From NCBI GenBank assembly GCA_942159475.1, contig OW804097.1, positions 33,988,298 to 34,052,297 on the forward strand: a DNA stretch of 64,000 nucleotides, given 5' to 3'. This document shows positions 32,103 to 44,531 of this stretch, in pieces. The DNA is from Sthenelais limicola (taxonomy: Eukaryota; Annelida; Polychaeta; Phyllodocida; Sigalionidae). The notes under the pieces were generated by a model, which was not told the origin of the DNA, made no database searches, and saw nothing but the letters and a program-made list of their open reading frames with translations. Position 1 is the stretch's first letter. Each line of letters opens with the position of its first letter. The position numbers and the translations under genes are program-made.

Positions 32103-32238
32103 AATGGTGCTGTGTTGGTGAGGAGTGGTGAGGTCCTGCCTACATCGTCCAATGCACTGACCTCCCAACCTACAAAACCAGCACAAACCATCGCAAAGCT
32201 TACCGCAGAGCTTACCGCAGCCAGTGGAGACCACCCTT
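32103..32238. mobile_element. R-family MITE, left-truncated
   Basis: From AATGGTGCTGTGTTGGTGAG to CAGCCAGTGGAGACCACCC. The left terminal repeat is missing and the right is intact. Confidence 0.82.
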
Positions 32239-32570
32239 AACTAAGCATGAACATATCCAACAATAACTCGATTGTTTGCTATTTGATGAATGCAAACTCC
32301 ACATACAGTACCAGCACGGCATGACATATCTATTTGATCAAATTCTTTTCGTACGTGTATATCCTGTCTCTCTTTGAAATAACTGTTAAAAAAAATCGAA
32401 TAAAAAAACGATAAGAATACGGGAGCCTTTTGACAAGCATCGCCTCATAAAGACACAGAAAGAGCGAACTACTTGGGATAATACCATCAATACAAACCAA
32501 CAATACACCTCCATGTGTCCTTTATAGTTGAAAGCGAATCTGACTTGTATGGCTTAATAATTGAATGTAT

Positions 32571-32805
32571 GGGTCAGATTTTCAGAAGATGTACAATTGG
32601 CAGCTCTACACATCTAGGAAATTCTGATAAATTAGGCTAAAAAATGATGAATACCGAGTATATCTGAGTATATTTGGTATCACATTGATTTAAAGTATCA
32701 GTTTTGTTATGTTAAACTGCATTTTGAAGCTTATTTTTGTCTTAAATGTGGGTTATTTGAGAGGATTGGTAAAGGCAAATTGTACATTTTCTCAAAATCT
32801 GACCC
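32571..32805 (+). mobile_element. GGGTCAG MITE, subfamily A
   Basis: Full length, flanked by GTAT/GTAT. Confidence 0.9.
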
Positions 32806-33259
32806 GTATACGATCGTGAATTGCTTCTGGAAACTTTCTACTTGCAGTTAATACCACATATGAGAAGCTATAGTGTAATTGAACACTTCAAATCGATAGT
32901 AGAGATAAAAATATAATTCTCAAGGCTATCCGCATCAATCCCTCTCTAATGATATATTTAGATATGGATGATTACAGAGCGTTTTGCCTCATAAAAAGTT
33001 AATGGACGGCCCACACGGGAGCTGCATATGACAGCACAACGGCAAGGGGAAACATTTTGTGTGGATATTAGGCGTGCAATAACTAGATGACTTATAACGA
33101 GATATAGGAGATATAGGCAAGGGGGTCTAAACAATAATTCCTGACCTGCATCAAATCAATACAACTATTACGAGTGAAATGCACTTAAATCTCCAATATT
33201 AGGCATGTAGATTAAGAAGCATACTAACACATTAATGACTTAAAATGTGTTTACTTCAA

Positions 33260-33420
33260 CTCTTTCTGTCTCTTTTCTCTGTAAGTCTCTCCCTTCTTCT
33301 CTATCTCTATTTCCTGGGTATGATCATAAACTGCCTCCCGCTCAGCTCTCCCGCCCTTGATATAACCATAAATGTGTTGATAAGGGCGTAAAGCAACCAG
33401 TCTCACTCACTCACTCACCC
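33260..33420 (+). repeat. U-family repeat, copy 2
   Basis: CTATTTCCTGGGTATGATCA through GTTGATAAGGGCGTAAAGCA to a CACTCACTCA tail. Confidence 0.65.
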
Positions 33421-33715
33421 TCTCACAGCTATTATATCATATAGGGATATAGTGTAAAACGATGGGAACTACATGCCTGGTACTCTACCATATGTCCAAC
33501 TACCCTTGCCACACCAACCCAAGATCACCCACAGGTTGATTACATATGCCTAGGCCATGTCAATTCACACATTAAATTACCCATCGTTGTCCTCCATCAG
33601 AGTGGAAAGTTGAGGGACAGGTCAAGCAGAAGACACACACGTGTTAAGAATTGTGTCCAAGTTCTCCTGGAGCTGGGTCGTCGTGCATGGTCAGGGGACG
33701 AACGATCAAGCATGA

Positions 33716-33933
33716 GGGTCCGATTTTTAGAAAATGTACAATTGGTCTTCACCAATTCTCTCAAATAACGAAAATCAGGTTCAAAATACAGTTCAACATA
33801 ATCAGACAGATTTATTAAATGAATACAATACAGAATATACTCAGATATACCATACCTAGTATTTATCATTTTACAGTCAATTTTAGCAGAATTTGAGAGA
33901 TGTGTAGAACTGCATTTTCCGAAAATCGGACCC
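33716..33933 (-). mobile_element. GGGTCAG MITE, subfamily C
   Basis: A third type with CAGACAGATTTATTAAATGA and AGAGATGTGTAGAACTG. Both ends read GGGTCCG/CGGACCC. Confidence 0.86.
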
Positions 33934-34006
33934 AATAAATGCATTTTAAGGAGACAAAAATGTATAAAGAACTAGGTATGAATAAGAATGCCAAGGAAGT
34001 TAAGTT

Positions 34007-34212
34007 AGACCCTGTCCACACACAGCCGATTTGGCCCCCGATTGCGCCCCGATTTGGGTTTCCTGATGAATCCTAGGATTTCATTTCAAATCCTGGTTGA
34101 TGTCATTTCAAAAACATAAACCAGGACTTGAAATGAAATCATGAGATTCATCGGCAGACCCAAATCGGGGGGCAATCGGGAGGCAAATCGGCTGTGTGTG
34201 GGCAGGGTCTTA
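34007..34212. mobile_element. P-family palindromic MITE, copy 4
   Basis: Full-length variant whose ends read AGACCCTGTCCACACACAGC and TGTGTGTGGGCAGGGTCT instead of the GTGGACAC type. Confidence 0.87.
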
Positions 34213-34559
34213 GACCAGGTGTTGAATGTAGGGGACAGACAGAAGTAGTAGATGTAAAAAAAAATAGACCACCTGGGACCAAATCAAATTTGTGTGGTGA
34301 ATCATTCAAGGGGTCTTGACTCGAGTTAAATGCATTGACTTGTAGATGGGATTTAAAATGGCCAGAGAAGTGTCCTACCATGTCTAGGGGCCGTGCTTAG
34401 AATATGAAATGTGCTGCAGTTGAACGTGAATGGACTTAGTGTCCCTTGAAATTTAATTGGTGTACAAGGACAAGTTATTTGTCTCCTCTTGGTATTAGAG
34501 TGGTGATTTAATTTAGATTTTAAATGGGTGGATTTGGGAGACAGGAAACTGTTCTAACT

Positions 34560-34632
34560 ATTAGCTTCATCGAGCCACCTCTGTAATTAACATCGACAAA
34601 TAAAGAATCTTTGAATTGAATTGAATTGAACT
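34560..34632 (+). repeat. Retroposon-like tail (TTGAA)n
   Basis: GACAAATAAAGAATCTTTGA followed by ATTGAATTGAATTGAA. A matching inverted tail lies at 57277-57300, typical of 3' ends of non-LTR retroposons. Confidence 0.55.
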
Positions 34633-34848
34633 AGATCATGAAAAAGTGGACAAGAAAGTAGAGTGAAAATGATGCACAGCTGCGTCTTGGCTGTGGCGAC
34701 CCATGATAAAACTTTACACTGACCCTGACCTATGCTTTCTGGGCTATCCGTCTTGCTGGCCACATCTTTCTATAATACATCACCATGGAATGGTGCTCGA
34801 AAGGCCAGAGCAATATATTGAATACTTCAATCGGAGACCTGAGCAAAT

Positions 34849-35086
34849 GGGTCAATTTTCAGAAAATGTACAATTCGCCTTCACCAATCCTCTCAAATAA
34901 TCCACATTTAAGACAAAAATGAGCTTCAAAATGTAGTGTAACATAACAGAACTGATAATTTAAATCAATGCGATACAAAATATAGTCAGATATACCCGGT
35001 GTTCTTCATTTTTCAGCCTAATTTTGGAGAATTTCCCAAATGTGTAGAGCTGCCAATTGTACATTCATTTTCTGAAAATCTGACCC
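34849..35086 (-). mobile_element. GGGTCAG MITE, subfamily A
   Basis: Full length, flanked by AAAT/AAAT. Confidence 0.9.
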
Positions 35087-35408
35087 AAATACCCTAGGAA
35101 AAGACAAGCATCCATACTGGTATGAAATAAGATTCCCACATGATTTGTGTAATCAGAATGAATTCTTAGAAAGCTTGCATCGAATGAAGGGCAATAACTT
35201 GTCATGGAAAGTTAATGATTAATTAATTTTTAATTTTAATTAAATGTACGATGTGGATGGATTGATTTTCCTCAACTCTCGCGCTATACTGGCACTTGTG
35301 GGAGTTCTTCCCTTTTTTCTCAGCATCTCAAGAGCAAAGCCTACTGTTTCATAATCATCACATGACCTCCTTCCCATAATCTCTTCCGTCAAACGATCCA
35401 GTCTATAT

Positions 35409-35642
35409 GGGTCAGATTTTCAGAAAATGTACAATTGGCAGCTCTACACATTTAGGAAATTCTGCTAAATTAGGCTGAAATGAATGAATACCGGGTATAT
35501 CTGAGTATATTTGGTATCACATTGATTTAAAGTATCAGTTCTGTCATGTTAAACTGCATTTTGAAGCTTATTTTTGCCTTAAATGTGGGTTAGTTGAGAG
35601 GATTGGTACAGGCAAATTGTACATTTTCTGAAAATCTGACCC
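35409..35642 (+). mobile_element. GGGTCAG MITE, subfamily A
   Basis: Full length, flanked by ATAT/ATAT. Confidence 0.9.
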
Positions 35643-35998
35643 ATATGGCCCTTTTAAGTATCTCTATAGCGTGGAGCCAATTTAGATAAGTTAAGATCTC
35701 AGAGGACGTAAATTCCCCATCCAGTCAATATATGCATCAATATACGCGTCCTTAAAGCCATTGACCCCTAATACCCCATCATGTGAGTGGCCAAAACATC
35801 AATTCTTTCAGTCCGTGCCCGATTATTCTCTGGCCAACTTACCATTTATGGGGAACCTATTGAAAATGTAGCGTATAGCTAGGAACCTATTGAAAATGTA
35901 GCTACAACATTTAATTTTACTTTATTCACCCATAACAACTTTTATGTATTAGGTGGAACCAGCGATTGAATATAAATACAAAGTAATGGCAATCTATA

Positions 35999-36112
35999 GG
36001 GCCTAGTCCACTAAACCGATTCTCATGCGATTCTCACAGAATTTAGTGGAAAAGAGTCCTCTGCGGCGCAAAATCGCATGAGAATCTGCTTAGCCTTAGT
36101 GGACCTGGCCCC
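35999..36112. mobile_element. Q-family short palindromic MITE, copy 2
   Basis: Full length; a 6-base repeat (TTAGCC) is inserted in the right arm before AGTGGACCTGGCCC. Confidence 0.87.
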
Positions 36113-36495
36113 TTATAACCATTGCATTCCATGGAGAAGAGAGAGCATCTCTCACCCTAAAGACCAATTACAACCACATTCCCTGCATTTAGAAAACCGG
36201 AATACAACTGTGTAACCATGGTTACAGGACATCAGTTTTACTAAAAGAAATGCATTTATAGACCTGATAATTAATTACGTTCTCCACTAAGACTTTCAAA
36301 AGCACGATTGGCCAGCGGGACGTCGAGGAGCGATACCGAATTTCTTACCGCCGGGGTTTATAAAATGCACATGCACCGAAGCAAAAAAGCCAAATAAATT
36401 GATAACTGAAGCAATAACTGCTGAAATATTGCTGTATAAGTGTTCAGGTGGTAAGAATCAAGCAAGGTGATCGGAAATCTCAAGGAAAAGGCACC

Positions 36496-36709
36496 AAGCC
36501 GTGGACACACACAGCGGATTTGGCTCCCGATTGCCCCCCGATTTTGGCCTCCCGATAAATCCTATGATTTCATTTCAAGTCCTGGTTCATGTTATTTCAA
36601 AAACATAAACAAGGATTGGAAATAAAATCATAGGATTTATCGGGAGACCAAAATCGAGGGACAATCGGGAGCCAAATCGGCTGCCCCGGCTGTGTGTGGG
36701 CAGGGCTTA
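36496..36709. mobile_element. P-family palindromic MITE, copy 5
   Basis: The left end is of the CCGTGGACAC type and the right end of the GTGTGGGCAGGGC type, so the copy joins the two end variants. A 12-base duplication (CTGCCCCGGCTG) interrupts the right arm. Confidence 0.85.
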
Positions 36710-36787
36710 AATCAGCTGGATTTACTGTTAAACAACAAAAGGGTGTTGAGCAATGCTCAGACTAGATATGAGCGTCTTTAATCATAA

Positions 36788-37020
36788 GGGTCAGATTTTT
36801 AGGAAATGTACAATTGGCCGCTCTACACAGTACACATTTAGTAAATTCTGCTAAATTAGGCTGAAAAAATGAAGAATACTGGGTATATCTGAGTATATTT
36901 GGGATCACATTGATTTAAAGTGTCAGTTCTGTTGTGTTAAACTGCATTCTGAATCTTATTTTTGGCTTAAATGTGGGTTATTTGAAAGGATTGGTGAAGG
37001 TGAATTGTACATTTTTTGAA
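36788..37020 (+). mobile_element. GGGTCAG MITE, subfamily A, right end lost
   Basis: Left TIR present; the copy stops at GTACATTTTTTGAA before unrelated sequence. Confidence 0.86.
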
Positions 37021-37508
37021 CTCCCACATTGAACTGTCACCTGAGATGTGGGACAAGCATTTGCAGGGGTCTAGCAAGCCATACTGGTCACCAGCCACCG
37101 TCTGATTGGGCCATAACATGGATTCCTGCAATCGTTTAGCTTGGCAGTACCCGGCGGTGTATAAGGTTCTATGCACTCCCAGGCCAGACCTTCTCTTTAC
37201 GAGGTATGGAGTCTAAGAAGCCAGGGCCCTTATATATTAGGAGGACACGGTCCAAGCCCCTTCATTGAGGCTAAGTCAAGCTCCTGTAAAGCAGTTTTCA
37301 GGCCTGGTCAGCTTTCTATCAAGCTAACTCAATGTGCTTTTCTCATGCCATTGCTAGATGCGGGGAGGAGGGGCAATCATGCAAGTGGCAAGCGCTAACT
37401 TTGCCTCCTGAAATGAGCAACCGAGCAGAATAGTTGGTCAGAGTTAGCGACATGAAACGTGAGATTATATATAGGAGGCCGAGCACTCAAAGTATGCACA
37501 ACACCACT

Positions 37509-37743
37509 GGGTCAGATTTTCGGAAAATGTACAATTGGCAGCTGTACACATTTAGTAAATTTGACTAAATTAGGCGGGAATTTGGTTAATACTTGGTACA
37601 TTCAAGTATATTCGACATTGCATTGATTCTAGCAATCTGTTTGGTAAGGTTGAAGTGTGTTTTGAACTGTATTTCCGTCTGAAATCTGGGTTATTTGAGA
37701 AGATTGGTGAAGGTGAATTGTACATTTTCTGAAAATCTGACCC
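37509..37743 (+). mobile_element. GGGTCAG MITE, subfamily B
   Basis: Full length; flanks CACT/CATA. Confidence 0.88.
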
Positions 37744-38030
37744 CATAACGCAATGGCGTGAGATTGATGAGGCGAATGGGTCTCTTTATAATAGACTAGA
37801 GTGGCTTTTCTTTAGCACCCAGTATTTTTTGGATGATGCGGATGTAATGGTTTTTGACAACGCCACATGCGCTCGGGATTTAGAAGATCATATTGTTCCC
37901 ACCCTGCCTTAACATAGACCACTCTTAAAATATTTAAATATTACACTTGGCCAAGGAACGTTCATCTTTCTAGTTTTTTTGGTGACAGGACACTTCGAGG
38001 GAAATTCGACAAGGGATGTTTTACCAGGCT

Positions 38031-38590
38031 GTTTATTTCAGTCCTTATAGCTGGTCTTCCATTTAGTTCAGCTCTTATAGCTGGTCATCTGTTTATTTCA
38101 GTCCTTATAGCTGGTCTTCCATTTAGTTCAGCTCTTATAGCTGGTCATCTGTTTATTTCAGCTCTTATAGCTGGTCTTCCATTTAGTTCAGCTCTTATAG
38201 CTGGTCATCTGTTTATTTCAGCTCTTATAGCTGGTCTTCCATTTAGTTCAGCTCTTATAGCTGGTCATCTGTTTATTTCAGCTCTCATAGCTGGTCTTCC
38301 ATTTAGTTCAGCTCTTATAGCTGGTCTTCCATTTATTTCAGTCCTTATAGCTGGTCTTCCATTTAGTTCAGCTCTTATAGCTGGTCATCTGTTTATTTCA
38401 GTCCTTATAGCTGGTCTTCCATTTAGTTCAGCTCTTATAGCTGGTCATCTGTTTATTTCAGCTCTTATAGCTGGTCTTCCATTTAGTTCAGCTCTTACAG
38501 CTGATCTTCTATATAGTTTAGCTCTTATAGCTGGTCTTCTGTTAGTTTAGCTCTTATATATCTGATATAGCTGGTCTTCCATTTAGTTCT
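38031..38590. repeat. 60-bp dimeric satellite (two 30-bp subunits)
   Basis: About nine 60-bp repeats. Each consists of TTTATTTCAGYYCTTATAGC and TGGTCTTCCA followed by TTTAGTTCAGCTCTTATAGC and TGGTCATCTG. The array degenerates at its right edge. Confidence 0.92.
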
Positions 38591-39043
38591 GCAATGGTTC
38601 TTTAACGTGTTCAGTGCCAGACAGATATACAAAACTCCCTTCAGGAGGTGGAATCGTAACTCTTACTCATCAATAGCATTTCTATCCACCAATGCCAGCG
38701 ATCGGTCTACGCATCCAGATAAAATGAAAGCGAGAGGTACTAAAACATGCGAATAATTTCTTTTATTACATCCTTCAAATGTATTCATAACGGAAAGCAA
38801 GGCAGTCTTATTGGCCCTAGGAAACACAATATACAAGTTGCTGATGGCATTGAGGGAGCCTCTATCACAAAAATCATATTTATGCATCCAGAATATCAGT
38901 TATTATCTTAGGGATCGATGGAATGTAAATGCAAGGCATACTATCAGTAAGTTTATACACCAAACAATGGCTAGTATTTGCAAGCACTGGATCCGTGTCC
39001 AACGGCCCGAGGCTGTTATTTTCTCTAGAGCCGAGCATCATAT

Positions 39044-39278
39044 GGGTCAGATTTTCAGAAAATGTACAATTGGCAGCTGTACACATCTAGTAAATTAAGC
39101 TAAATTAGGCTGCAATTTGGTCAATACTAGGTAAATCTGGGTATATTCGGCATTGCATTGATTCTAGCAATCTGTTTGGTTAGGTTGAACTGTATTTTGA
39201 ACTTTATTTTTGTCTGAAATCTGGGTTATTTGAGAAGATTGATGAAGATGAATTGTACATTTTCTGAAAATCTGACCC
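39044..39278 (+). mobile_element. GGGTCAG MITE, subfamily B
   Basis: Full length, flanked by ATAT/ATAT. Confidence 0.9.
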
Positions 39279-39492
39279 ATATATGCATGTAGAGGAATGA
39301 CAAAAACTCATATTATTATGCCCCTGGGTTCGTAACAGTGAAATAACATACCAATGGTGTATTCTGGAACTAACGCATATATATATTATCAAAATATTGT
39401 TGTATTGAAATGCAATAGTTATCTCTCTCTCTTCGTCGAAGAATGCTTAGAAAATGCCACCAGCTTGAAATTCCTTTTCATTGGTAAGCGGT

Positions 39493-39830
39493 AATAGGGG
39501 ATTTGCATAGCCGCCATCTTGAATCTTGGATTCGCATGGAATTATGGGACTAGTGGTACAGTGTAAAATCTATAGAAAACATGTCATGTTCAGCATGGAA
39601 TATTTATCAATGCTCTAATGTCAATATCCATGTGGTATACGTGTTTCCATGACACAAGCCTCCATCTTTCCCATCATGCATTTAGTTATCATAGATCATT
39701 ATAAAAGTTAAGATATTGTTAAAAACATTTTTGTAATTTTTGATAAAATCATTGACAAAAAGTTGTATGTCAGATTTCATCAGAATCGATCCCATCATGC
39801 ACTGTTACAGGCACATGCAAATCCCCTATT
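39493..39830. mobile_element. S-family TIR element, copy 1
   Basis: About 338 bp bounded by AATAGGGGATTTGCAT and its reverse complement ATGCAAATCCCCTATT. The interior carries AGCCGCCATCTTGAATCTTG, GGAATTATGGGACTA and CCCATCATGCA. Non-coding. Confidence 0.87.
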
Positions 39831-39949
39831 ATAATGGGTTCACTATTAGTTCGAACCTAATAACATATAAAAGAGACAATGCATGATTTTTACACTGGGA
39901 ACAATTTGTGCTTTCTGATGTTATTTTCAAGATATCTAAAGACCACTCC

Positions 39950-40100
39950 TATTTGAGTGAGTGAGATTTGTTGCTTTATGCCCTTATCAACACAGCGGGA
40001 GAGCTGAGAGGAAGGCAGTTTATGATCATACCCAGGAAATAGAGATATAGAAGAAGGGAGAGAGACAGAGAAAAAGAGACAGAAAGGCATTTTACGGTCC
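39950..40100 (-). repeat. U-family repeat, copy 3
   Basis: Inverted copy running from GAGTGAGTGAG and TTTATGCCCTTATCAACACA to TGATCATACCCAGGAAATAG. Confidence 0.65.
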
Positions 40101-40424
40101 TACTTGAATCCACTTGAAAATGATTCTGGTAAATGGATGTAAAATAGATGGTGAGTCGAGTAGCGTAATTAAACCAGTAGATTACCATTATGATATAAGC
40201 CATCACGAAATTAAAAGGTGTTCACTGTAGTCGCATAAAATCTACTTTAATCGCGATAGTAACCCATCATCACGATTAAAAGGCCCCTGAATGATGAAGC
40301 TCAAGCCTAGGGTGACGGCGCATGGATAAAGATGTTGGTTGACTCAATAAATCCACCCTTCTATAATACTTCATACAGTTAGGTAACCTGCACTTGGATG
40401 AAATGGTTATAACATCCAATACAT

Positions 40425-40651
40425 GGGTCAGATTTTCAGAAAATGTACAATTGGCCTTCACCAATCTTACCCACATTTAAGACGAAAATAAAGTTCAAAA
40501 TACAGTTCAACCTAACCAGACAAATTGCTAGAATCAATGCAATGCCGAATATACTGGAATTTACCTGGTATTGACCAAATTGCAGCCTAATTTAGCAGAA
40601 TTTACTCAATGTGTACAGCTGCCAATTGTACATTTTCTGAAAATCTGACCC
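40425..40651 (-). mobile_element. GGGTCAG MITE, subfamily B, with 27-bp flanking repeats
   Basis: Both TIRs intact. Instead of 4 bp, the flanks share a 27-bp direct repeat (40398-40424 and 40652-40678, ATGAAATGGTTATAACATCC then AATACAT). Confidence 0.9.
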
Positions 40652-40944
40652 ATGAAATGGTTATAACATCCAATACATACATGATTTTACGGCCGGAGGA
40701 AAGCAAGGGCGGGAGACTTATAAAAGTGAAATATAAACCTCCAGTTGGGGATATTTACGAGGAAGGCGAATCCATAAAACTGCAAACTGCTTCTGGCAAG
40801 CAGCAGGATAATTCTATGTAAAGCCCTTTAGGGTACCTCCCCTACATCTTAACAGCCTATAGCACATGACGGCAGAAATGTAAGTTGTTTACAGACACTG
40901 CCCCGTATCCAGTCACCAGACACCTATAGTTAAGCCGGTGTCAT

Positions 40945-41400
40945 GACGAAAAGTGACCCCCATCGAAAAGTGACCCACCCCATCGAAAAGTGACCCCCTC
41001 TTCTTTTCAAACTTAATGTTCTCAAATAATATATTGCTATGTCTGATATTATATATATAGGTGTAGCTGCTCTTGCGTAACCAAGTTTATACATATATGA
41101 TATCATATAGCATGTATACCATCGAAAACTGGCCCCTTTCTTCTTTGGTATCATTGAATTATACCATTGGTATAAGAGTATTCTGTCATACCTGATCTAT
41201 ACATTATGGTATCATATAGTATGTATACCATCGAAAATCGACCCCCCTTGCAATGATATTCTGTTATACATGGTGTATACATAATTATGGTATCATATAA
41301 TATGTATGCGATCGAAAAGTGACCCCCTATTTCTATGGTATCATTGAATCATACCATTGGTATAATAGTATTCTGTCATACAATATTATACTTTATACAC
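40945..41400. repeat. CGAAAAGTGACCCC repeats and ~100-bp imperfect array
   Basis: Three close copies of ATCGAAAAGTGACCC at 40945-40995. Spaced copies near 41116, 41228 and 41309 lie within a longer unit (TATGGTATCATATAGTATGT, ACCATCGAAAA, TACCATTGGTATAA). Confidence 0.78.
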
Positions 41401-41755
41401 AAGAATTTCCATTTCTCATTATGTATATAATGAACCTGATGAAAAGCCCACACATTACCGAACTCAAGTATGTTTCTTAAGAATGATTATGAATCCATAC
41501 GAATTATCTTAAGGTCAATTCGGCTCTGAGTTCTTGAATGTGTGGGCCCGGCCTTGGACCAATCTGAGACAAGGAAAGGCTAGACAGAGAGTAAAAAGTA
41601 TAAGCCACACTGCGAACTTTCTAATTGCCTATTCGCAAAGGTCTTCGTGATTCCATGTCATTCAATTTTGAATCAGGTTTCAGTCAGGTCTGTCTAGCTC
41701 TATAGACAACGAATTGGACGTATAATGCTAGAAGCTAAACACAAAGATGAATTAA

Positions 41756-41956
41756 GGGTGGTCTCCACTGGCTGTGGTAAGCTCTGCGGTAAGCCTTTCG
41801 ATGGTTTGTGCTTGTTCTGTAGGTGGAGAGGAATGATGAGGTCCTGCCTACATGGTTGACTGGCAATGTAGGCAGGACCTCGCCACTTCTCACCATCACA
41901 GCACCATCGCAAGGCTTATACTGCAGAGCTTACCGCAGCCAGTGGAGACCACCCTT
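41756..41956. mobile_element. R-family MITE, full length
   Basis: About 201 bp bounded by GGGTGGTCTCCACTGGCTGT and GCAGCCAGTGGAGACCACCC. The inner arms (GTCCTGCCTACATGG against TGTAGGCAGGAC) are also complementary. Confidence 0.88.
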
Positions 41957-41972
41957 CACAATAAATTCACAA

Positions 41973-41992
41973 TATTCTGAAAATCTGACCCT
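41973..41992. mobile_element. Solo GGGTCAG TIR fragment
   Basis: ATTCTGAAAATCTGACCC directly after an R-family element. Confidence 0.65.
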
Positions 41993-42280
41993 TATATCTC
42001 ATACGACTCACTCCATTGAGACACTAGCCAGCTAATCTGTCACCAACGTTGCTGTCATATACAACGACTTTAAATCTCATTTTCATCAAAACTGTTAAGA
42101 AGAGACCTACATCTTTCCCAATGGAGACCTCAAGGCTCATATTTCTAATTCCTATTTCTATAGCTCCAAACACACGGCGCTGGATTAACCATAAGATTAA
42201 TTATCAATGCAGCAGGCAAAACCTACACGCCATCGAATTCGAAATTTTCCTGAGAGATAGCTGCGAGCCCAATTCCATAT

Positions 42281-42518
42281 GGGTCAGAGTTTCAGAGAAT
42301 GTACAATTGGCAGCTGTACACATTTAGTTAATTTTGCTAAATTAGGCTGCAATTTAGTCAATACTAGGTAAATTCGGGTATTATATTCGGCATTGCATTG
42401 ATTTTAGCAATCTGTTTGGTTAGGTTGAACTGTATTTTGAACTTTATTTTCGTCTTAAATTTGGGTTATTTAAGAAGATTAGCGAAGTTAAATTGTACAT
42501 TTTCTGAAAATCTAACCC
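42281..42518 (+). mobile_element. GGGTCAG MITE, subfamily B
   Basis: Full length, flanked by ATAT/ATAT. The W element begins 8 bp downstream. Confidence 0.9.
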
Positions 42519-42526
42519 ATATAGGC

Positions 42527-42725
42527 CTACTGTAAACGTATTAATGTTCGCGCAGTATTTATTTTCGCGCACCAACCTTGGTGCGTGAAATAAATCCTGT
42601 GCCAAAGGTATAATTACTGCATAAACAAGGCGTGGGGCTTCCTTGCTGCGCGAACTTAAATCCGGTGTTTAATTCCTTAAGTGCGCGAAAATTGATGGCC
42701 ACGAAAATAAATACGTTTACAGTAG
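42527..42725. mobile_element. W element: CTACTGTAAACG MITE
   Basis: About 199 bp bounded by CTACTGTAAACGTATT and AATACGTTTACAGTAG. The interior is rich in TTTTCGCGC and GCGCGAAAA words and has a small CACCAACCTTGGTGC hairpin. Confidence 0.85.
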
Positions 42726-42937
42726 ATCTTCCTAGTGTCATCTCCAACAGCAGGGTTTCACTAGGTGTTATTCTTCAATAATTACATGCGTAAAAAGTCT
42801 GGCTTAGGCGGGCGTTGTCTATGATAGCCTCCATAATAGTGAAGTGATCGATAATTATCCTCCTGGATAGGATTAGCGTGGATTAGATGGGGCCCTGATA
42901 GGATTAAAAGATCCCAAGTCAGCGTGAGAAAGCTTAA

Positions 42938-43173
42938 GGGTCAGATTTTCAGAAAATGTACAATTCACCTTCACCAATCCTCTGAAATAACTCACATTTA
43001 AGACAAAAATAAGCTTGAAAATGCAGTTTAACATAACAGAACTGATACTTTAAATCAATGCGATCCCAAATATACTCAGATATACCCGGTATTCTTCATT
43101 TTTCAGCCTAATTTTAGGAGAATTTCCTAAATATGTAGAGCTGCCGATTGTACATTTTCTGAAAATCTGACCC
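42938..43173 (-). mobile_element. GGGTCAG MITE, subfamily A
   Basis: Full length, flanked by TTAA/TTAA. Confidence 0.9.
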
Positions 43174-43250
43174 TTAAATGGCACAGTGTCATCTCCTCAT
43201 GATGCGGCATTGTGATGGAAGGTGTGAGAAATTAAGTAGAGGCACTATAT

Positions 43251-43485
43251 GGGTCAGATTTTCAGAAAATGTACAATTCACCTTCACCAATCTTCTCAAA
43301 TAACCCACATTTTAGACGAAAATAAAGTTCAAAATATAGTTCAACCTAAACAGACAGATTGCTAGAATCAATGTAATGCTGAATATACTCGAATTTACCT
43401 GGTATTGACGAAATTTCGGGTTAATTTAGCAGAATTTGCTTAATGCGTAGAGCTGCCAATTGTACATTTTCTGGAAATCTGACCC
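43251..43485 (-). mobile_element. GGGTCAG MITE, subfamily B
   Basis: Full length; flanks ATAT/GTAT. Confidence 0.89.
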
Positions 43486-43498
43486 GTATTATACATCA

Positions 43499-43700
43499 GG
43501 GCCTCAGAATATGTATAATAATTCGCCTTCATCAATCCGCTCAAATAACTGGCATAACAAGAAGAGAGGTTCAAAATATATAACCTCAACTATTTTTGTT
43601 TAATCAACGCAATAACTAATACACGTATTTTCAACATTATCTAACAGAATGTACTAAATGCGTAGAGCTGCCAATTGTACATTTTCTGAATCCCTGCCCC
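43499..43700 (-). mobile_element. GGGTCAG MITE, degenerate copy
   Basis: Recognisable TAATTCGCCTTCATCAATCC and GTAGAGCTGCCAATTGTACA; shortened and with decayed ends. Confidence 0.75.
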
Positions 43701-44258
43701 ATATATATATACGTATACACACAATGCTTTCTTCTGCTTATATACGCGAGAGTATAATGCAAAGTTACAATGGTCTGACACATGTAATACACGTCCATTA
43801 AGAGTAGGGAATTACAAGTACCATTTCAAGCTACTGTCTGGAAAATTATATACTCCTTCGAATAAGAACTGAATCTGTATGTTTACCTTGAGCGCTGTGA
43901 GAATATCACAGTCACTGTACCATCGAAACCAGTCTCAATAAGATTTCTTTAAAAAAAAAAGGTTTTAGGGCAAACCTAGACCCCCAAAACAGAACCCCCG
44001 TATCAGCTAACATCATATATAGATATCTCTTAGTGAACACTTAGTGGTAAGGCTGAGGGGGAGATGGGATGAAAACCTGTCGGTCTTCTGGCCAGTTAGG
44101 AAAGGAATAGCTTATGGCCGTTTACACCAATGAACATGAGCGCAGTGAGCGTGCTTATAGAGGTAGATATCAACACATCATTACCGACATTACAGCAGGG
44201 CATCACCATAAGTCACTCTCACCACGTTCCCACTGTATAGCATCTGCTGGTCTTATAT

Positions 44259-44493
44259 GGGTCAGATTTTCAGAAAATGTACAATTAAACTTCACCAATC
44301 CTCTCAAATAACCCAAATTTAAGATGAAAATTACGTTCAAAATACCGTTCAACATAACCAGACCGATTTATTGAATGAATACAATACAGAATACACTCAG
44401 ATATACCCAGTATTTATCATTTTTCACTCTAATTTAGCAGAAATTGAGATATGTGTACAACTGTAGATTGTGCATTTTCTTAATATCTGACCC
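44259..44493 (-). mobile_element. GGGTCAG MITE, subfamily C
   Basis: Full length; flanks ATAT/ATAC. Contains AGACCGATTTATTGAATGAA and CTGTAGATTGTGCATTTTC. Confidence 0.88.
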
Positions 44494-44531
44494 ATACGAG
44501 AAAGCCCTGAAGTAGCACCCGGGAGGTATGT

